The notes beneath the pieces are model-generated. The model searched no databases, was not told where the DNA came from, and saw only the letters and a program-made list of their open reading frames with translations. Position numbers and translations under genes: made by a program. DNA of 64,000 nt, taken from Tiliqua scincoides (taxonomy: Eukaryota; Chordata; Lepidosauria; Squamata; Scincidae). This document shows positions 51,005-63,744 of the stretch, piece after piece; the first letter of the stretch is position 1, and each line of letters starts with the position of its first letter. The stretch is from positions 32,120,274 to 32,184,273 of the forward strand of contig NC_089824.1 of assembly GCF_035046505.1 (NCBI RefSeq). Direction: 5' to 3'.

Positions 51005-51940
51005 GGATCTTCTGAGATAAATTGCGTTTCAACTTGCTTTTCAATGTAAGTAAGTGTAAAGTCATGCACATTGGGGCAAAAAAATCAAAACTTCACATAT
51101 AGGCTAATGGGTTCTGAGCTGTCTGTGACAGATCAGGAGAGAGATCTTGGGGTGGTGGTGGACAGGTCGATGAAAGTGTCAACTTAATGTGCGGCGGCAG
51201 TGAAGAAGGCCAATTCTATGCTTGGGATCATTAGAACAGGTATTCAGAACAAAACAGCTAATATTATAATGCCATTGTACAAATTGATGGTAAGGCCATA
51301 CCTGGAGTATTGCGTCCAGTTCTGGACCACATCTCAAAAAGGACATAGTGGAAATGAAAAAGGTGCAAAAGAGAGCAACTAAAATGATTACTGGGCTGGG
51401 GCACCTTTCTTATGAGGAAAGGCTATGGTGTTTGGGCCTCTTCAGCATAGAAAAGAGATGCCTTGAGGGGGGGGCATGATTGAGACATACAAAATTATGC
51501 ATGAGAAGGATAGAGAGATGCTCTTTACACTCTCACATAACACCAGAACCAGGTGACATCCACTAAAATTGAGTGTTGGGAGGGTTAGGACAGACAAAAG
51601 AAAATATTTCTTTACTCAGCGTGTGGTTGGTCTGTGGAACTCCTTGCTGCAGGATGTGGTGACAGCATCTGGCCTGGATGCCTTTAAAAGGGGATTAGAC
51701 AAATTTCTGGAGGAAAAATTCATTTTGGGTTACAAGCCATGATGTGTATGTGCAATCTCCTGATTTTAGAAATGGGCTATGTTAGAATGCCAGATGCAAG
51801 GGAGGGCATCAGGATGCTGGTCTCTTGTTATCTGGTGTGCTCCCTGGGGCATTTGGTGGGCTGCTGTGAGATACAGGAAGCTGGACTAGATGGGCTTAAG
51901 GCCTGATCCAGTGGGGCTGTTCTTATGTTCTTATCTCTTT
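51005..51940 (+). mobile_element. CR1 LINE, 5'-truncated
   Basis: Sense-oriented CR1. VKKANSMLGIIRTGIQNKTA, PLYKLMVRPYLEYCVQFW and the 3' UTR ending GCTGTTCTTATGTTCTTATC are visible. Several frame breaks and a substitution stop near 51186. Older than the copy at 6317. Confidence 0.88.
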
Positions 51941-52984
51941 GCATGTTGAAGTCTTATTTAGCATGTTAGGATTGCCACTTGGAAAAGCTCATTATAAAAC
52001 AAATGCACACCTTCCACTTTTGTAAGTGGAGTGACACTCCATGGGTTTGGCTTCTGGCTTTCAGAGCAGAGAGTGTTGGAGAATATCGGTTTCCAGATCC
52101 CCAACTAAATATTGATTTATTTTAAATAATTCTATCCCTTCTATTTCTTTCCATAAAAATGGGGCAGCGAAACTGAGAATAAAAACAGATAGGTAGTTTG
52201 GTGGCTGTCATGAGTCAATCAAACTGGGGGGGGGGGGCACTGCAAGATAAAATCAAGGCACTGAATGTGCACAGCCCTGTGAACTGTGGCTTTTGTGAAT
52301 GCATTCTGCTAGCACTTAATATTAATGCAATATTATCAAATGAGTGGCGACATTTGACATCTTTGCAACTGAAGAAAAGAAAACAAAATTACATCCCTCC
52401 CACCCCAAGCATGGTCCTTATACACACAGAAATATTGTCTGGGGGCAGGAAAATTGCCTCTTTTGGACCTCCCCTGAAAAAGATTCTAGATTACACCAAA
52501 ATTGCATGATCACAAGTTCAACTTAAGCAATGTTTGGAATTGGGATACCAGAATTTCAAAGTACATATTGAAATGGAGTCTATCAATAGGTCCACCAGAT
52601 GGCGCCATGCTAATATACCTGTAATGAAGAATTAGGTGGATTATACAGTGCCTAATAGAAGCAGTATAAAATAAATGATCTCAGGTAAGAAAAATGTAAA
52701 TTATTCACTATATTATAAACTTAAGCGTCAAAATGAGGCAGTTTTTTTGGATGGTCTAGCTTTATAACGTTTTGAAAATGTTACAAGGTGACTCTGGGGA
52801 CCACATAATTTCAATGGGTTTACCTTAAGTAAGAACCCATTGAATGCTAATTAAGACAAAGAAAGATAATTCAAGAGGGAGGGATTTCAACAATTTTGGT
52901 GCCACTACAGATAAGTCCCTTCCTCTTTTCTGTACCAGCGAAGCCTCTGAGATTGGTAGCACCTGTAGAAGAGTCCCCCCCCCC
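51941..52984. other. Intergenic, no recognisable gene
   Basis: Contains a G-run at 52227-52237 and AT-rich DNA. I find no repeat ends or exon-like frames. Confidence 0.4.
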
Positions 52985-53250
52985 CATTACCTAACTGAAT
53001 GATTCAGGTAAGGCCGCAGCTGCCACACCAACTGAAGTTGGGCAAAGGCACCTCTGGTCATAGCTGCCACCTGAGCAACCTGAGCAGGGATAGGGATGAA
53101 TCTAGGAGTCTCCCCAAGCTGTGAACCTGATGCTGCAGAGGGAGTGCTACCCCGTTCAGAACAGGTGAGTAATCCAATACCTGCATCGCAGAACACCTGA
53201 CCAAGAGCACTTCTGTTTTGTCTGGATTTAATTGTGCACAAGAACAACTA
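52985..53250 (-). mobile_element. L2 LINE fragment
   Basis: Minus-strand translation includes AQVAAMTRGAFAQLQLVWQL and RPYLNHSV, which matches the L2 RT C-terminal region (QVAAVARSAFFQLRLVRQLR type). Short and old. Confidence 0.65.
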
Positions 53251-53251
53251 A

Positions 53252-53432
53252 GGCCTAAATCCTAACCCACTTTCTAGCACTGGCATAGCTGTGCCAATGG
53301 AACGTGTACTGCATCCTGCAGTTGGGGGGCACTTATGGAGGCCTGCTCAAAGTGAGGGAATGTTTTTTTTTCCTTACCTAGGAGCTGCATTGCCCTTATG
53401 TCACTGCTGGAAAGTGGGTTAGGATTGCACCC
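53252..53432. mobile_element. Harbinger-type MITE, family A, 181 bp
   Basis: Left GGCCTAAATCCTAACCCACT, right AGTGGGTTAGGATTGCACCC inverted. TAA on both sides (53249-53251, 53433-53435). The interior contains a poly-T run. Only a few bases from the 3' end of LINE copy 3. Confidence 0.75.
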
Positions 53433-53438
53433 TAAATG

Positions 53439-56400
53439 TATTGGCAACCTTCAGTCTCGAAAGACTATGGTATCGCGCTCTGAAAGGTGGTTCTGGCACA
53501 GCGTCTAGTGTGGCTGAAAAGGCCAATCCGGGAGTGACAATCCCTTCCACACCGGGAGCAAGTGCAGTCTGTCCCTGGTCTGTCTCCCTGGCTATGGGCC
53601 TTCCTTCTTTGCCTCTTAGCCTCAGACTGTTGGCAAAGTGTCTCTTCAAACTGGGAACGGCCATGCTGCACAGCCTGCCTCCAAGCGGGCCGCTCAGAGG
53701 CCAGGGTTTCCCACTTGTTGAGGTCCATCCCTAAGGCCTTCAGATCCCTCTTGCAGATGTCCTTGTATCGCAGCTGTGGTCTACCTGTAGGGCGCTTTCC
53801 TTGCACGAGTTCTCCATAGAGGAGATCCTTTGGGATCCGGCCATCATCCATTCTCACGACATGACCAAGCCAACGCAGGCGTCTCTGTTTCAGCAGTGAA
53901 TACATGCTAGGGATTCCAGCACGTTCCAGGACTGTGTTGTTTGGAACTTTGTCCTGCCAGGTGATGCCGAGGATGCGTCGGAGGCAGCGCATGTGGAAAG
54001 CGCTCAGTTTCCTCTCCTGTTGTGAGCGAAGAGTCCATGACTCGCTGCAGTACAGAAGTGTACTCAGGACGCAAGCTCTGTAGACCTGGATCTTGGTTTG
54101 TTCCGTCAGCTTCTTGTTGGACCAGACTCTCTTTGTGAGTCTGGAAAACGTGGTAGCTGCTTTACCGATGCGCTTGTTTAGCTCGGTATCGAGAGAATGA
54201 GTGTCGGAGATCGTTGAGCCAAGGTACACAAAGTCATGGACAACCTCCAGTTCATGCTCAGAAATTGTAATGCAGGGAGGTGAGTCCACATCCTGAACCA
54301 TGACCTGTGTTTTCTTCAGGCTGATTGTCAGTCCAAAATCTTGGCAGGCCTTGCTAAAACGATCCATGAGCTGCTGGAGATCTTTGGCAGAGTGGGTAGT
54401 GACAGCTGCATCGTCGGCAAAGAGGAAGTCACGCAGACATTTCAGCTGGACTTTGGATTTTGCTCTCAGTCTGGAGAGGTTGAAGAGCTTTCCGTCTGAT
54501 CTGGTCCGGAGATAGATGCCTTCTGTTGCAGTTCCAAAGGCCTGCTTCAGCAGGACAGCGAAGAAAATCCCAAACAAGGTTGGTGCAAGAACACAGCCCT
54601 GCTTCACTCCGCTTCGGATGTCAAAAGGGTCTGATGTGGAGCCATCGAAGACAACAGTGCCCTTCATGTCCTTGTGGAAAGATCTGATGATGCTGAGGAG
54701 CCTGGGTGGACATCCAATCTTGGGGAGAATCTTGAAGAGGCCGTCTCTGCTGACCAGGTCGAAAGCCTTTGTGAGATCTATGAAGGCTATAAAGAGTGGC
54801 TGTCGTCGTTCCCTGCATTTCTCCTGCAGTTGTCTAAGGGAGAATACCATATCAGTGGTGGACCTGTTGGCTCGGAATCCACACTGCGATTCTGGATAGA
54901 CGCTCTCTGCAAGTACCTGGAGCCTCTTCAGTACAACTCGGGCAAACAGCTTTCCTACAACGCTAAGGAGAGAGATGCCGCGGTAGTTGTTGCAGTCACC
55001 CCTGTCACCTTTGTTCTTGTACAGCGTGATGATGTTTGCATCCCTCATGTCTTGAGGTACTCCACCTTCTCTCCAGCAGAGACAGAGGATTTCATGCAGC
55101 TCAGTGACGATGATCTCTTTGCAGCATTTTAGGACTTCAGCAGGGATGCTGTCTTTTCCAGGTGCCTTGCCAAAGGCAAGGGAGTCCAGGGCCACGTGAA
55201 GTTCTTCTAGGGTTGGTTCACTGTCAAGCTCTTCCAGCACAGGCAGGCACTCAATGTTGTTCAGTGCTTCTTCGGTGACTACATTTTCTCTGGAATATAG
55301 CTCAGAGTAGTGCTGTACCCAGCGTTCCATCTGCTGCGCCCGATCCTGGATGACCTCGCCTGTGGCAGACTTCAGAGGGGCAATTTTCCTCTGTGTTGGA
55401 CCTAGGGCCTGCTTGATACCGTCATACATCCCCTTGATGTTGCCCGTGTCAGCTGCTATCTGTATCTCGGAACAGAGCTGGAGCCAGTAGTCGTTAGCAC
55501 ATCTCCTGGCAGTCTGTTGGACTTTGCTGCGAGCAGTTCGGAGGACCTGCAGGTTGCGCTCACTGGGACAGGCCTTGTATGCTGCTTGAGCTCTCCTCTT
55601 TTCCTCAATGACTGGTGTCAACTCCTCAGAGTGGGCTTCAAACCAGTCTGCCGCCTTGTTGGTCTTCTTGCCGAATATGGACAAGGCGGTGTTGTAAACG
55701 GTATTCTTGAAATGTTCCCATCTGTTGGATGCGTTTGCGTCGGCCAGGCCTGGAAGAGATTCCTCAAGCGCTTGTGCAAATTCCTCCACTTTTCTCTGAT
55801 CCCGGGTCTTGCTGGTATCAATGCGAGGTCTTCCTTCCTTTTTCGTGTGATACAGTCGCTTTGTTTGCAGTTTCACTCTGCTGCACACCAGGGAGTGGTC
55901 AGTGTCGCAGGCAGCACCATGATAACTGCGTGTGATCTTGATGCTGGGAAGGCTGGAGCGTTTGGTGAGAATCAGGTCGAGTTGGTGCCAGTGCTTTGAT
56001 CTTGGATGTCTCCAAGAGACTCTATGTTGGGGCTTTGTGTTGAAGAACGTGTTGCTGACACAGAGACCGTGATGACAGCAAAACTCTAGCAGGCGTTGGC
56101 CATTTTCGTTCATCCTCCCAGTGCCAAACTGACCTAAGCAAGTGGGCCATGAACTGTTATCAGCACCAACTCTAGCATTGAAATCGCCGAGGATGAACAA
56201 CGGCTCTTTTACAGGGATTTTCTTGACAGTGGTGGCCAGGTCATCATAGAATTTGTCTTTGGCTTCTGCTGGAGACGACAGAGTCGGTGCATAAGCACTG
56301 ATGAGAGTGATAGGTCCTGCTGATGACTGGAGCTGCAGGGACAAAATTCTTTCACTTCCCACAGTAGGTGGGATGATGGATTTCAGCAGGGTATTTCTGA

Positions 56401-56636
56401 CCGCAAAGCCAACGCCATGTTCCCTGGTTTCGTTTGGTGGTTTTCCCTGCCAGAAAAATGAGAAATTTCTCTCCTTGACAGATCCGGAATCTGGCAGCCT
56501 AGTCTCTTGAAGGGCGACGATGTCCATCTGCAGTCTGCTCAGCTCCATGTCGATGACAGCTGTTTTGCGTGCGTCGTCTATTTCTTGCAGGTCATCAGAG
56601 AAGCGGATGCGTGCGTATTTGATTCTCCCCCCCCCC
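53439..56636 (-). mobile_element. APE-type LINE (I/Vingi-like), copy 3, nearly complete with an open 1069-codon frame
   Basis: One uninterrupted frame (56674 to 53465) encodes an AP-endonuclease domain, a reverse transcriptase and a C-terminal zinc-finger-like part. Endonuclease motifs: LQETRL near residue 57, GDFNARVG near 165, DTDHSLV near 259. RT motifs: KNKGDRGDCNNYRGISLLS, AFIDLTKAFD, GVKQGCVLAPTLF, FADDAAV near residue 750. The C-terminal part has Cys and His spaced CSRC...SHTRRC, ending in SAIP. The usual TWNVRT start of the endonuclease is not visible: a run of ten G lies at the left of the homology, and the first 20 or so codons are probably flanking DNA. So it is slightly 5'-truncated. 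Only about 30 nt follow the stop. Family name is by eye and uncertain; Vingi, Nimb and related I-superfamily clades should be compared. Confidence 0.92.
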
Positions 56637-57178
56637 AATAACATACTTCTCCCAGTCAGGGCAGACATATTCATGACACTGAAGGCCCACCCTTACAAAG
56701 CAGAAATCTTAGTCTCACTCTACACCCAGTTTCTGATATCTCACCACTGATTATCCAGTCTTTATTATAGCCATTAGGACTACAGGCGAGCTTACTGTAA
56801 AGATCTCAGAATGCTGGCAGTCTGAGCCCATGACTGCATTTCATCTTTCTGCAATGCAGATTTGCAGGACACACATACCCTTGGATATAACAGACCAGAG
56901 GAATGTAACAGATGACACAATAGTCTCAGCTGTAAGAGAACTGTATTACTATGTAGCATGCAGCTAAAATGGGTTTACGTTATGTCTTTTTGTGTAGATA
57001 ATAATCCCGTATTCCCCAGGCATGCATTAGAGTGTCCTTTTAATTCCTTTAAAAACATTTAATTTAATTCCTTTTTGCTATTTTTATTCATTTAGTAAAA
57101 TGTCTGAAAATGTTGGCTCTCTTGAAAAGTGGGTGAGTAAAACAGTCGTTGCTCTTAATTATTAGAACATATTATTGG

Positions 57179-57649
57179 CAGCCCAATCCTACTGTGCCAA
57201 CATGGCACAGGCTACATCCTGTGGGGGTGTTTTGGGTCCCAGAAGCCTCCTCGAGATATGGAAACATTTGTTCCCTTGCCCCAGTGCAAGTCTCTGCTGC
57301 CAAGATGACCTATACCAGATGCTTTGCTGGCCCAAATCCAAATGGACTTATGTATGTGAATTGGGCTGGGAAGGGAGATAGGATATCAGTGTGGCTGCTG
57401 ATGCTGCCCCCTTCTCAGCCTCAATCTGTCCCCCTCCCCACTGCAGTCTCCTCGCTGTTGCTCTCCTACCCTGTTCTGCTCACTCCTGCCTTCCTGCCCA
57501 GTACTGAGGCTTACTTCTGAGCATTCAGGAAATAATTGCGGCGATGTCATCACTGTAAATTACTTCTGGGTCAGAGGGGTGGTAGGACAACTGGCGTGCC
57601 CTGGGGCAGCAAACCGGTCAGCCATGTCGCTGATTAGGATTGCCCCATA
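57179..57649. mobile_element. Harbinger-like element
   Basis: Left AGCCCAATCCTACTGTGCC, right GCTGATTAGGATTGCCCCA. Medium length, with CATGGCACAGGCTACATCCT. Same end family as others in the window. Confidence 0.5.
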
Positions 57650-57689
57650 AAAGCTTTGTGTAGGGAATGATTTCTAAATATCATTAATT

Positions 57690-57918
57690 AAAGCCAGGGT
57701 GGTATAGTGGTTTGGGAGGTGGACTTAGACCTGGACAATCCAGGTTCAAATCCCCCCTCAGCCACGAAGCTTCCTTGGTGACCTTGGGCCAGTCACTTTC
57801 TCTCAGCCTAACCTACCACACAGGGTTGTTGTGAGGACTGTGTACACTGCCCTGAGCTCTTTGGCAGGAGGGTGGTATAAAAATGTGAAAAATAAATAAA
57901 AATTAAATAAATAAATAA
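57690..57918 (+). mobile_element. tRNA-derived CORE-type SINE
   Basis: Head GGTATAGTGGTTTGGGAGGT, B-box-like CAGGTTCAAATCC (57741-57753), MIR-like core GTGACCTTGGGCCAGTCACT, tail GGGTGGTATAAAAATGTG followed by AAATAAAT repeats. Near full length. Confidence 0.8.
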
Positions 57919-58044
57919 ATATGCACATGGACGCACACAGCCTTGATAGTCTGAGTGGCTGGCAATGTTTGGTCTACAGTTTCAAGAATATCTATATTTC
58001 TGCCACCTCCACTCCCTATTTCTGGACTGCATTTGAATTTCTTT

Positions 58045-58140
58045 AATCAATGCAATCCTGTACATGCTTACTTGGGGATAAGTCCCATTATACTCAGTGG
58101 AACTTACTTCTGAGTAGGTGTGTACAGGATTGCACTGTTT
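58045..58140. mobile_element. Short MITE
   Basis: GCAATCCTGTACATGCTTAC left, GTGTGTACAGGATTGCACTG right, around TAAGTCCCATTATACTCAGT. Good inverted ends. Confidence 0.7.
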
Positions 58141-58166
58141 GTTTATTGACTGATCTGGCTGACTGA

Positions 58167-59390
58167 AGGCCCGATCCTGCGCCTGTGCATGCCATCTTAC
58201 AGCCAGTGCACACTGTCACAAACATGCCATAAGGCACATTTGTGAGTCTTACCACAAACACACCACTGGAGGTAGTCCAGTGCAAGTTTGCGCTGGTCCG
58301 GTACTTCAGGTGGGCCAAGGTTCTGCTACCCGGCAGTTGTCTGGACCACCAAATGGTGAAGAGGTGAGTGGGGGTGTGGGGGAAGGTTAGGAGGAAGCAT
58401 TCTGGGGTGGAGGGAGCTGGGCGGTGTATTGAAATCTCGGAAGATAAGGCAAGGAGGTAGGATGTGGTGTCTGCAGTGGCCCTTTGCTCTGGTGAATCTG
58501 GGAAACATGGGGTTAAGACCTGGGCTTTCAGCAGAGGGTGTACTGCACAGCTGCAGCCACTAGAGGCAGTCAAGCTATTACAGGATATAAGCAGCATCTG
58601 GGGGAGGGAGAGTTTGTGGGTTGTAGTTGGAGAGAGAGTGGAGGAGGGAGAGAAGACTTGCTGGCTAAATGGACTGACGTTTTGGCTAACTGACCTACTG
58701 GCCAGTTAACTCATGGACTGACTCACGGCTCTGTTTATCAGACTGTTCTCTGGTTAATAACTTACTGGACTTTTGGACTGATTAACTGGCACCTTGACCA
58801 ACAGACTGGTGGATGCATGATGAACAGGTGGACTGATTTGTGGCTTAACTAACAGACTACCCAACTAATTAATGAACTGATTGCCTGGACTGATTGCTAG
58901 GTGGAGGAAAGCTGAAGGGGCACTGTTGCACCTGGAAGAACTGCTGCCTCAGGAACTGGGAGGAGGGACCCTGCAGGCTCACAGGCAAGCTATCTTTTTC
59001 ACTGGTGCTGGGGTACAGTGGTAGTGTTTGCTAGAGCTGGTTGTGGTTAAACTAGGGGAAAAATTAGACTTAAAGTGAGCACAGGTTCTCTAGGCCAAGT
59101 TTATAGCAGGAATTTGACAAGACCTGGGCATGGTGGAGGTGCGGCAGGGGAGGGAGTGGGGTAGGATTGGGGTGGAAGCTCCACTGGATCCTGAGCCCCA
59201 TGTCGGGCTGTGTGGCCCAACATGGAGCTCTCCAATTTGGCAGTCCCATTGCAGGGCTACTTCCTTTACTTGGGGGTAGGGGGTGAACGCACCTTCTCCC
59301 AAGGAGGCAGCGGTGGCTTCCTGGGACACACTGGATCCTGCGGCAGCCATTTTGTCACTGTGGCAACCACAGGTCAGGACTGGGCTGCCC
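58167..59390. mobile_element. Harbinger-like long element with a foreign insert
   Basis: Left AAGGCCCGATCCTGCGCCTG, right CAGGTCAGGACTGGGCTGCC. The outer parts follow the pattern of 12667-13140. About 58470-59100 does not fit and appears inserted; it contains the ACTG-rich block at 58660-58905. Confidence 0.5.
58660..58905. repeat. Degenerate ACTG-rich tandem block
   Basis: Repeated words of the kind GGACTGATTAACTGG, TGGACTGACT and TAACTAACAGACTA spread over about 245 bp with no fixed period. Cryptic simple sequence. Confidence 0.6.
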
Positions 59391-60064
59391 ACCTTCTCAT
59401 TAGAATTTCACTTTTTCAAAGAATTTCAATTTGCATCTCAGATTATAAGAAGGAAGCTCCAGAAATGTGAATTTAGGGTTAAAGTAACAATAAATTGCAT
59501 ACTTAAAAGTTTTGACAAATTTCAGTATGAGCATCATCTGTTCAGGTTTTTCAAAGATCACTTGAGATTTCTTGTGGATTATGAACACCAGGTGTCAATT
59601 TTCTTTTCTCCAAACGGTTTGGAGCTACATGCGATAAATCCTGCTGCTTGAAGAATGTGCTCGGATAACTGTATGGGAAGAATGAGATTCCCAAAGAAAA
59701 AAAATAAATGGGGATGTTATGAATAATGAGATGTGAATGGACTCTTTCCTTTTGCTGTGGCATTAGAAGAGGTTAATGGGGAAGAGGGCACAAGGTGCTG
59801 TGAGGAAGATGTGGGCAAACTACATGCTTGCAGATGTTCTTTGCTTTTTACTGTAATCACAAGATTGATGACCCAGAGGCTGGGGCAGAATGGTGGCTCA
59901 CTGGGGCAGAGCCACTTGCCTATTATAGGCTGAGTCTCAGTAATCATGAGGGTTCCATTTCCAGCACCCATGTGGTTAAAGGAAATTCTTTTAAAAAACA
60001 ATGTCCTTTTGCTCATCAATTTAAAAACAACTTTGCTGACCTTTGTAATTCATAACAGAGGCAT

Positions 60065-60360
60065 CAGGCAATCAATCATTCTCTTTTCAGATGCTTAGAA
60101 AGGCTTCACTCCCTTCTCCAGAGGAGATGATAATCAATCACTTGCATTCTTTCACATGCTCAGGAGGAAGGGAGGGGTCGCTTACCTCAGAGTGAAGCTG
60201 TTCTAAGCACCTGGAAAGAGAATGATTGATGGATTGTCTGTCAGCTGCCCTCTCCTGCACTAATGAGGCTATTGTTAAATGATGTTTTTCCCCATAAATT
60301 AAGGGATCTTCTCATTGTGTTGAGATAAAACCATGGGTGAAAAAATCCATGGATAATTAG
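60065..60360. repeat. Inverted-repeat element relic
   Basis: Arms about 40 bp (CAATCATTCTCTTTTCAGAT at 60078 onward against AAAGAGAATGATTGATGG near 60235). The right part resembles the repeat ending at 8362 (GATTGATGGATTGTC). Class unknown. Confidence 0.55.
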
Positions 60361-63300
60361 GTTATACCCATATATCATGTGGGTATAAGTACAAATCTGC
60401 CTCTGAGTTACAACAGATCAGAGGTTCTAAGATGCGAATTTGGGAAGGGAAGTTTTTTTTTTTGTTGCTGCTGTTAAACAACTGGAAGTCAGCAACCCTT
60501 GCTGATCTACCAAGGTAGTTGTTTTATGTCTGGGTGTCGAAGTCCTCTCTAAAGTTTAACAAGAAAGATGGTTCTATTGGGAGAGGCAGCTTTCCTACTT
60601 CCATTCCAACTTAGGTGATTTCCTCAGTGTTGCTGTTTTTTAAATAGAAGAGCTGTACTTGTTTTTGCAGTTGATACTATCAAACAACATGTGAAATTGC
60701 TAAGAAGCACAGTCAGTGTTTTGTTTCAAGAGGAGAAAGAAAAATGGAAGTAGTAACACATAATATGGCATGACTCTCTTCCAAGAGCCCTTTCTAGAAC
60801 ATTCTGAGCCGTTCAGGCAATAAGATTCGCTATCACTGGACAACAGAATTGATGATGCCCATCACAACACTGTCCTTGGACTCACATTAGAAACTTATGT
60901 ATAAAACACCCACCTGCACACTGTTAACAGACACTACCAACTTGGCATTACCTAAGCATTAGAGAAGATGTTACTGAGAAGCACAGGTGATTTACAAGAG
61001 TGTATCCTGCTGTCATTACTTTGCTGCCTTAGGCTGGTTTTGAGTCCTTTTTTTTTAATGAGGCTACAGCATTCATTGGAGCATCTTTTGAGCAAAATGG
61101 AAATATAGTTTTTAAATGCTAGAGATTCCAGAGGGGGAGTCTGCTGCAACAAAAACAAGAGTCTTGCGACATATTAAAGGCTAACATATTTATTGTGGCA
61201 TTTTAATTCATTGGTTAGTTGTGAGTTCATGACTCTCCTTAGGGCTATTTTGCAGATTACAGCATGTGGCAGAAAAGCAGCTATGTACGTTCAGCTCTTC
61301 TCTCATTCAGTCCTTTCCATGTTACCCAAATGAGGATGGAGCCTCAGTCCACCAAGCATTTCTTTCTCCTTCTCCACCCTGAACACCAGGAATAGTAGCC
61401 ATTGGGTGCCCAAAGCAAGCACCAATTCTTCCCCCCTCCCAAAAAAACACACACACACATGTGTGCACACAATCAGGTGAATGGCTGCACACTCAGGGTT
61501 GGATAGAGGAAAAGGTGGAAGAAAAAGAGGAAGTGGAGGTAGAAGTAGCGAATTGTGTTTCTCTAGCCTATAGTTGGGCTGTGATATTTCAGGGTCTGGT
61601 CCTACCACCCATCCAACCATTTCTTCTAAATATAACTGTGTATGAGTCCTTGGTGCAAGACCCCCACACCACCTGAATACCTCCTAATTTTGTCACCTCC
61701 TGTGCTCACTCATGTGCTTGCATGTGTGCCCCCTTGGATGGAGGGGAGGAGGATGAGCAGGTGGGAGAGCAGTGGGCCAGTGATCATCTCTCCTTGTGAC
61801 TAGGGAAGCAGGGGAGATGCAGCCCTACCCCCTTTCCCTGTTTTTTCCTGAGCTTAGCATGCAGCCTCCTGCCCCCTCACTGAAGTGAACAGTGTGAGCT
61901 GAGTTCCTGGCACATGCTACTCTTGTTCATTTCAATCAGAATTGCAAAGGAGGGAGGCTGCATGTTTCACTGGGAAGGGAAGGGAGGTGGGCTCCTGATT
62001 GCTTCTCCCTGCTTACTTGGTGTTTGAGTGGGTGGGTGGGGAGAAGTAATTTGGAGCCTGGACAGCTTTTTTTCTTTCTTTCTTTCTCCCAGATGGGTGA
62101 GGCAGCAGCCACTACCCCGATCCTCTTCTGACTTAGCGTCAGCAAGATGAAAGAGGATAGGAGTGGGAGAGGGCAGAGGACAGGTGGGCTGGGGGTGTGT
62201 TAATTCCCCAACCCTCCAAGGGTGCCGCTCCATGCAACCAGTGGCGTAGCTACAATAAGTACTGCAGCCACTGCAATGTGCTGTGTAATTGGCTCCACCC
62301 ACTCGCCGTTGGAGCCACTGTGGGCAGTGACAGCTACGTGCATAAATAAATAAGAAAATGGTCGGGTCCAGTTTTATATTTTCTCCAAAGAGATGAAAAC
62401 GTCACATCTTTACTGTAACATTAGAAAACAGACAGCACTAGACCGTGTGATCTTTACATTATTGTCCTAGGAAACTATTTTTCATCTTGTGAGGCATGGA
62501 ATGCCTAAGCGTAGGCCACATGGGTAATTCCATCTTTCCTTCCCAGTTTAGTTTGAACCATGACAGATACATATCAGAAACTCTAAATGTTTGACTGTGG
62601 AATGGCACTATATAAGAGCGAGATCATTACTTCTAATGCAGTGGTCATATTTACCTGGAAGAAGATAGCGGGAAAGCAATTATTGTTAAGCTCACTTGGC
62701 ATAAAGATTTCTGCTCCATCTGTTATGATATAAGAAATAGATTTCATGATGAGAAATTCACTGGTATACTTACAAGACGTTGTCACTCTGAGGCACCATT
62801 CATCATTATCATAATTTAGATTCCATGCTATTGATCATGGATGTCAAATGGTTTTTAAATGTTTGCTTTCTGAGAGAATTGGATGGAGTGCCTGCGTGCC
62901 AGTGTATCTTTCACAGACATTTTTCCTATACAAAAGGAAAGGGGGGGAGAGACCCAACCCAGCAGGCAAATGACTTGCAGTCAACAATAAGATGCAGTTC
63001 TATATTCATTGCAAATGTAATAAACCTTACGCATTTCAAGGTGCAGTCAATGTTTCATCAGGAGGAATTTCAAGGGAAATCATTTTAATCAACTTTTCAG
63101 GGTAATCAATTACCGTATGGCAATGGATCCCAAACATTCCCTCTTCACAGTGCCCTCTCCACACTCTCTTGTTCCACTATGCAACTTCCTGGTTAGTCTG
63201 TAATCCAGGGATAGGCAAATCTGGGGTGGCTTGACCTGCCCCCCCACGACTCAATTTGAAAACAAACCATAATGGGGGCACTTGCTGAGTCACTGAGTCA

Positions 63301-63744
63301 CCTTTTTACGACTCGAAACGACTCGAGTCAACCCTCCCTTTAAAAAGTCTGCCATAGTAAAAAATGGGGCTGCTGCCAGGGTGTGTGTGTGTGTGTGTCA
63401 GAGTTCTCTTTAAAGACCCCCCTGATGTCCTGGCTCATCTGTAAACAAGGCGAGATAGGGTGGGAGGGACTGTGTGAGGACGGAAGTGGCAAGAGGAAGG
63501 AGAGTCATGCACGGCAGCTGCGAGGCTTACCAGGACAACCCAATCCTTAGCAGCTCTACTCAGAAGTAGTCCCACTTTAGCCAATAATTCAACGAGGCTC
63601 CCTCCTCCCAAGTAACAATGGAGCTTACAGCAGCCATGCCAAGCAGTTGGCAAGTGTGATCACTACAAACCATCTCCCTCCGCCTCCCTGGGCTTCTCCA
63701 GCCAATCATAAGGCAAGGACCCCCTTGGGACATACAAGGACCCC
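60361..63744. other. Gene-free DNA, no recognisable gene
   Basis: Mixed sequence with short (CA)n at 61448-61459, (TTTC)n near 62070-62088 and (GT)n at 63382-63399, plus a partial short MITE at about 63540-63580 (CCCAATCCTTAGCAGC, ACTCAGAAGTAGTCCCAC). No convincing exons. Confidence 0.4.

Noticed and set aside
53465-56674. Host gene of 1069 codons
   Set aside because: Endonuclease and RT motifs, a second nearly identical copy with a target duplication, and a shared tail make it a LINE.
57690-57760. tRNA gene
   Set aside because: The tRNA-like head is followed by a CORE domain and an AT-rich tail, so it is a SINE; it does not fold as a full tRNA by eye.
58470-59100. LTR of a retrovirus-like element
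   Set aside because: A GATATAAG motif and the length suggested an LTR, but I see no paired repeat, primer-binding site or gag/pol sequence anywhere near.
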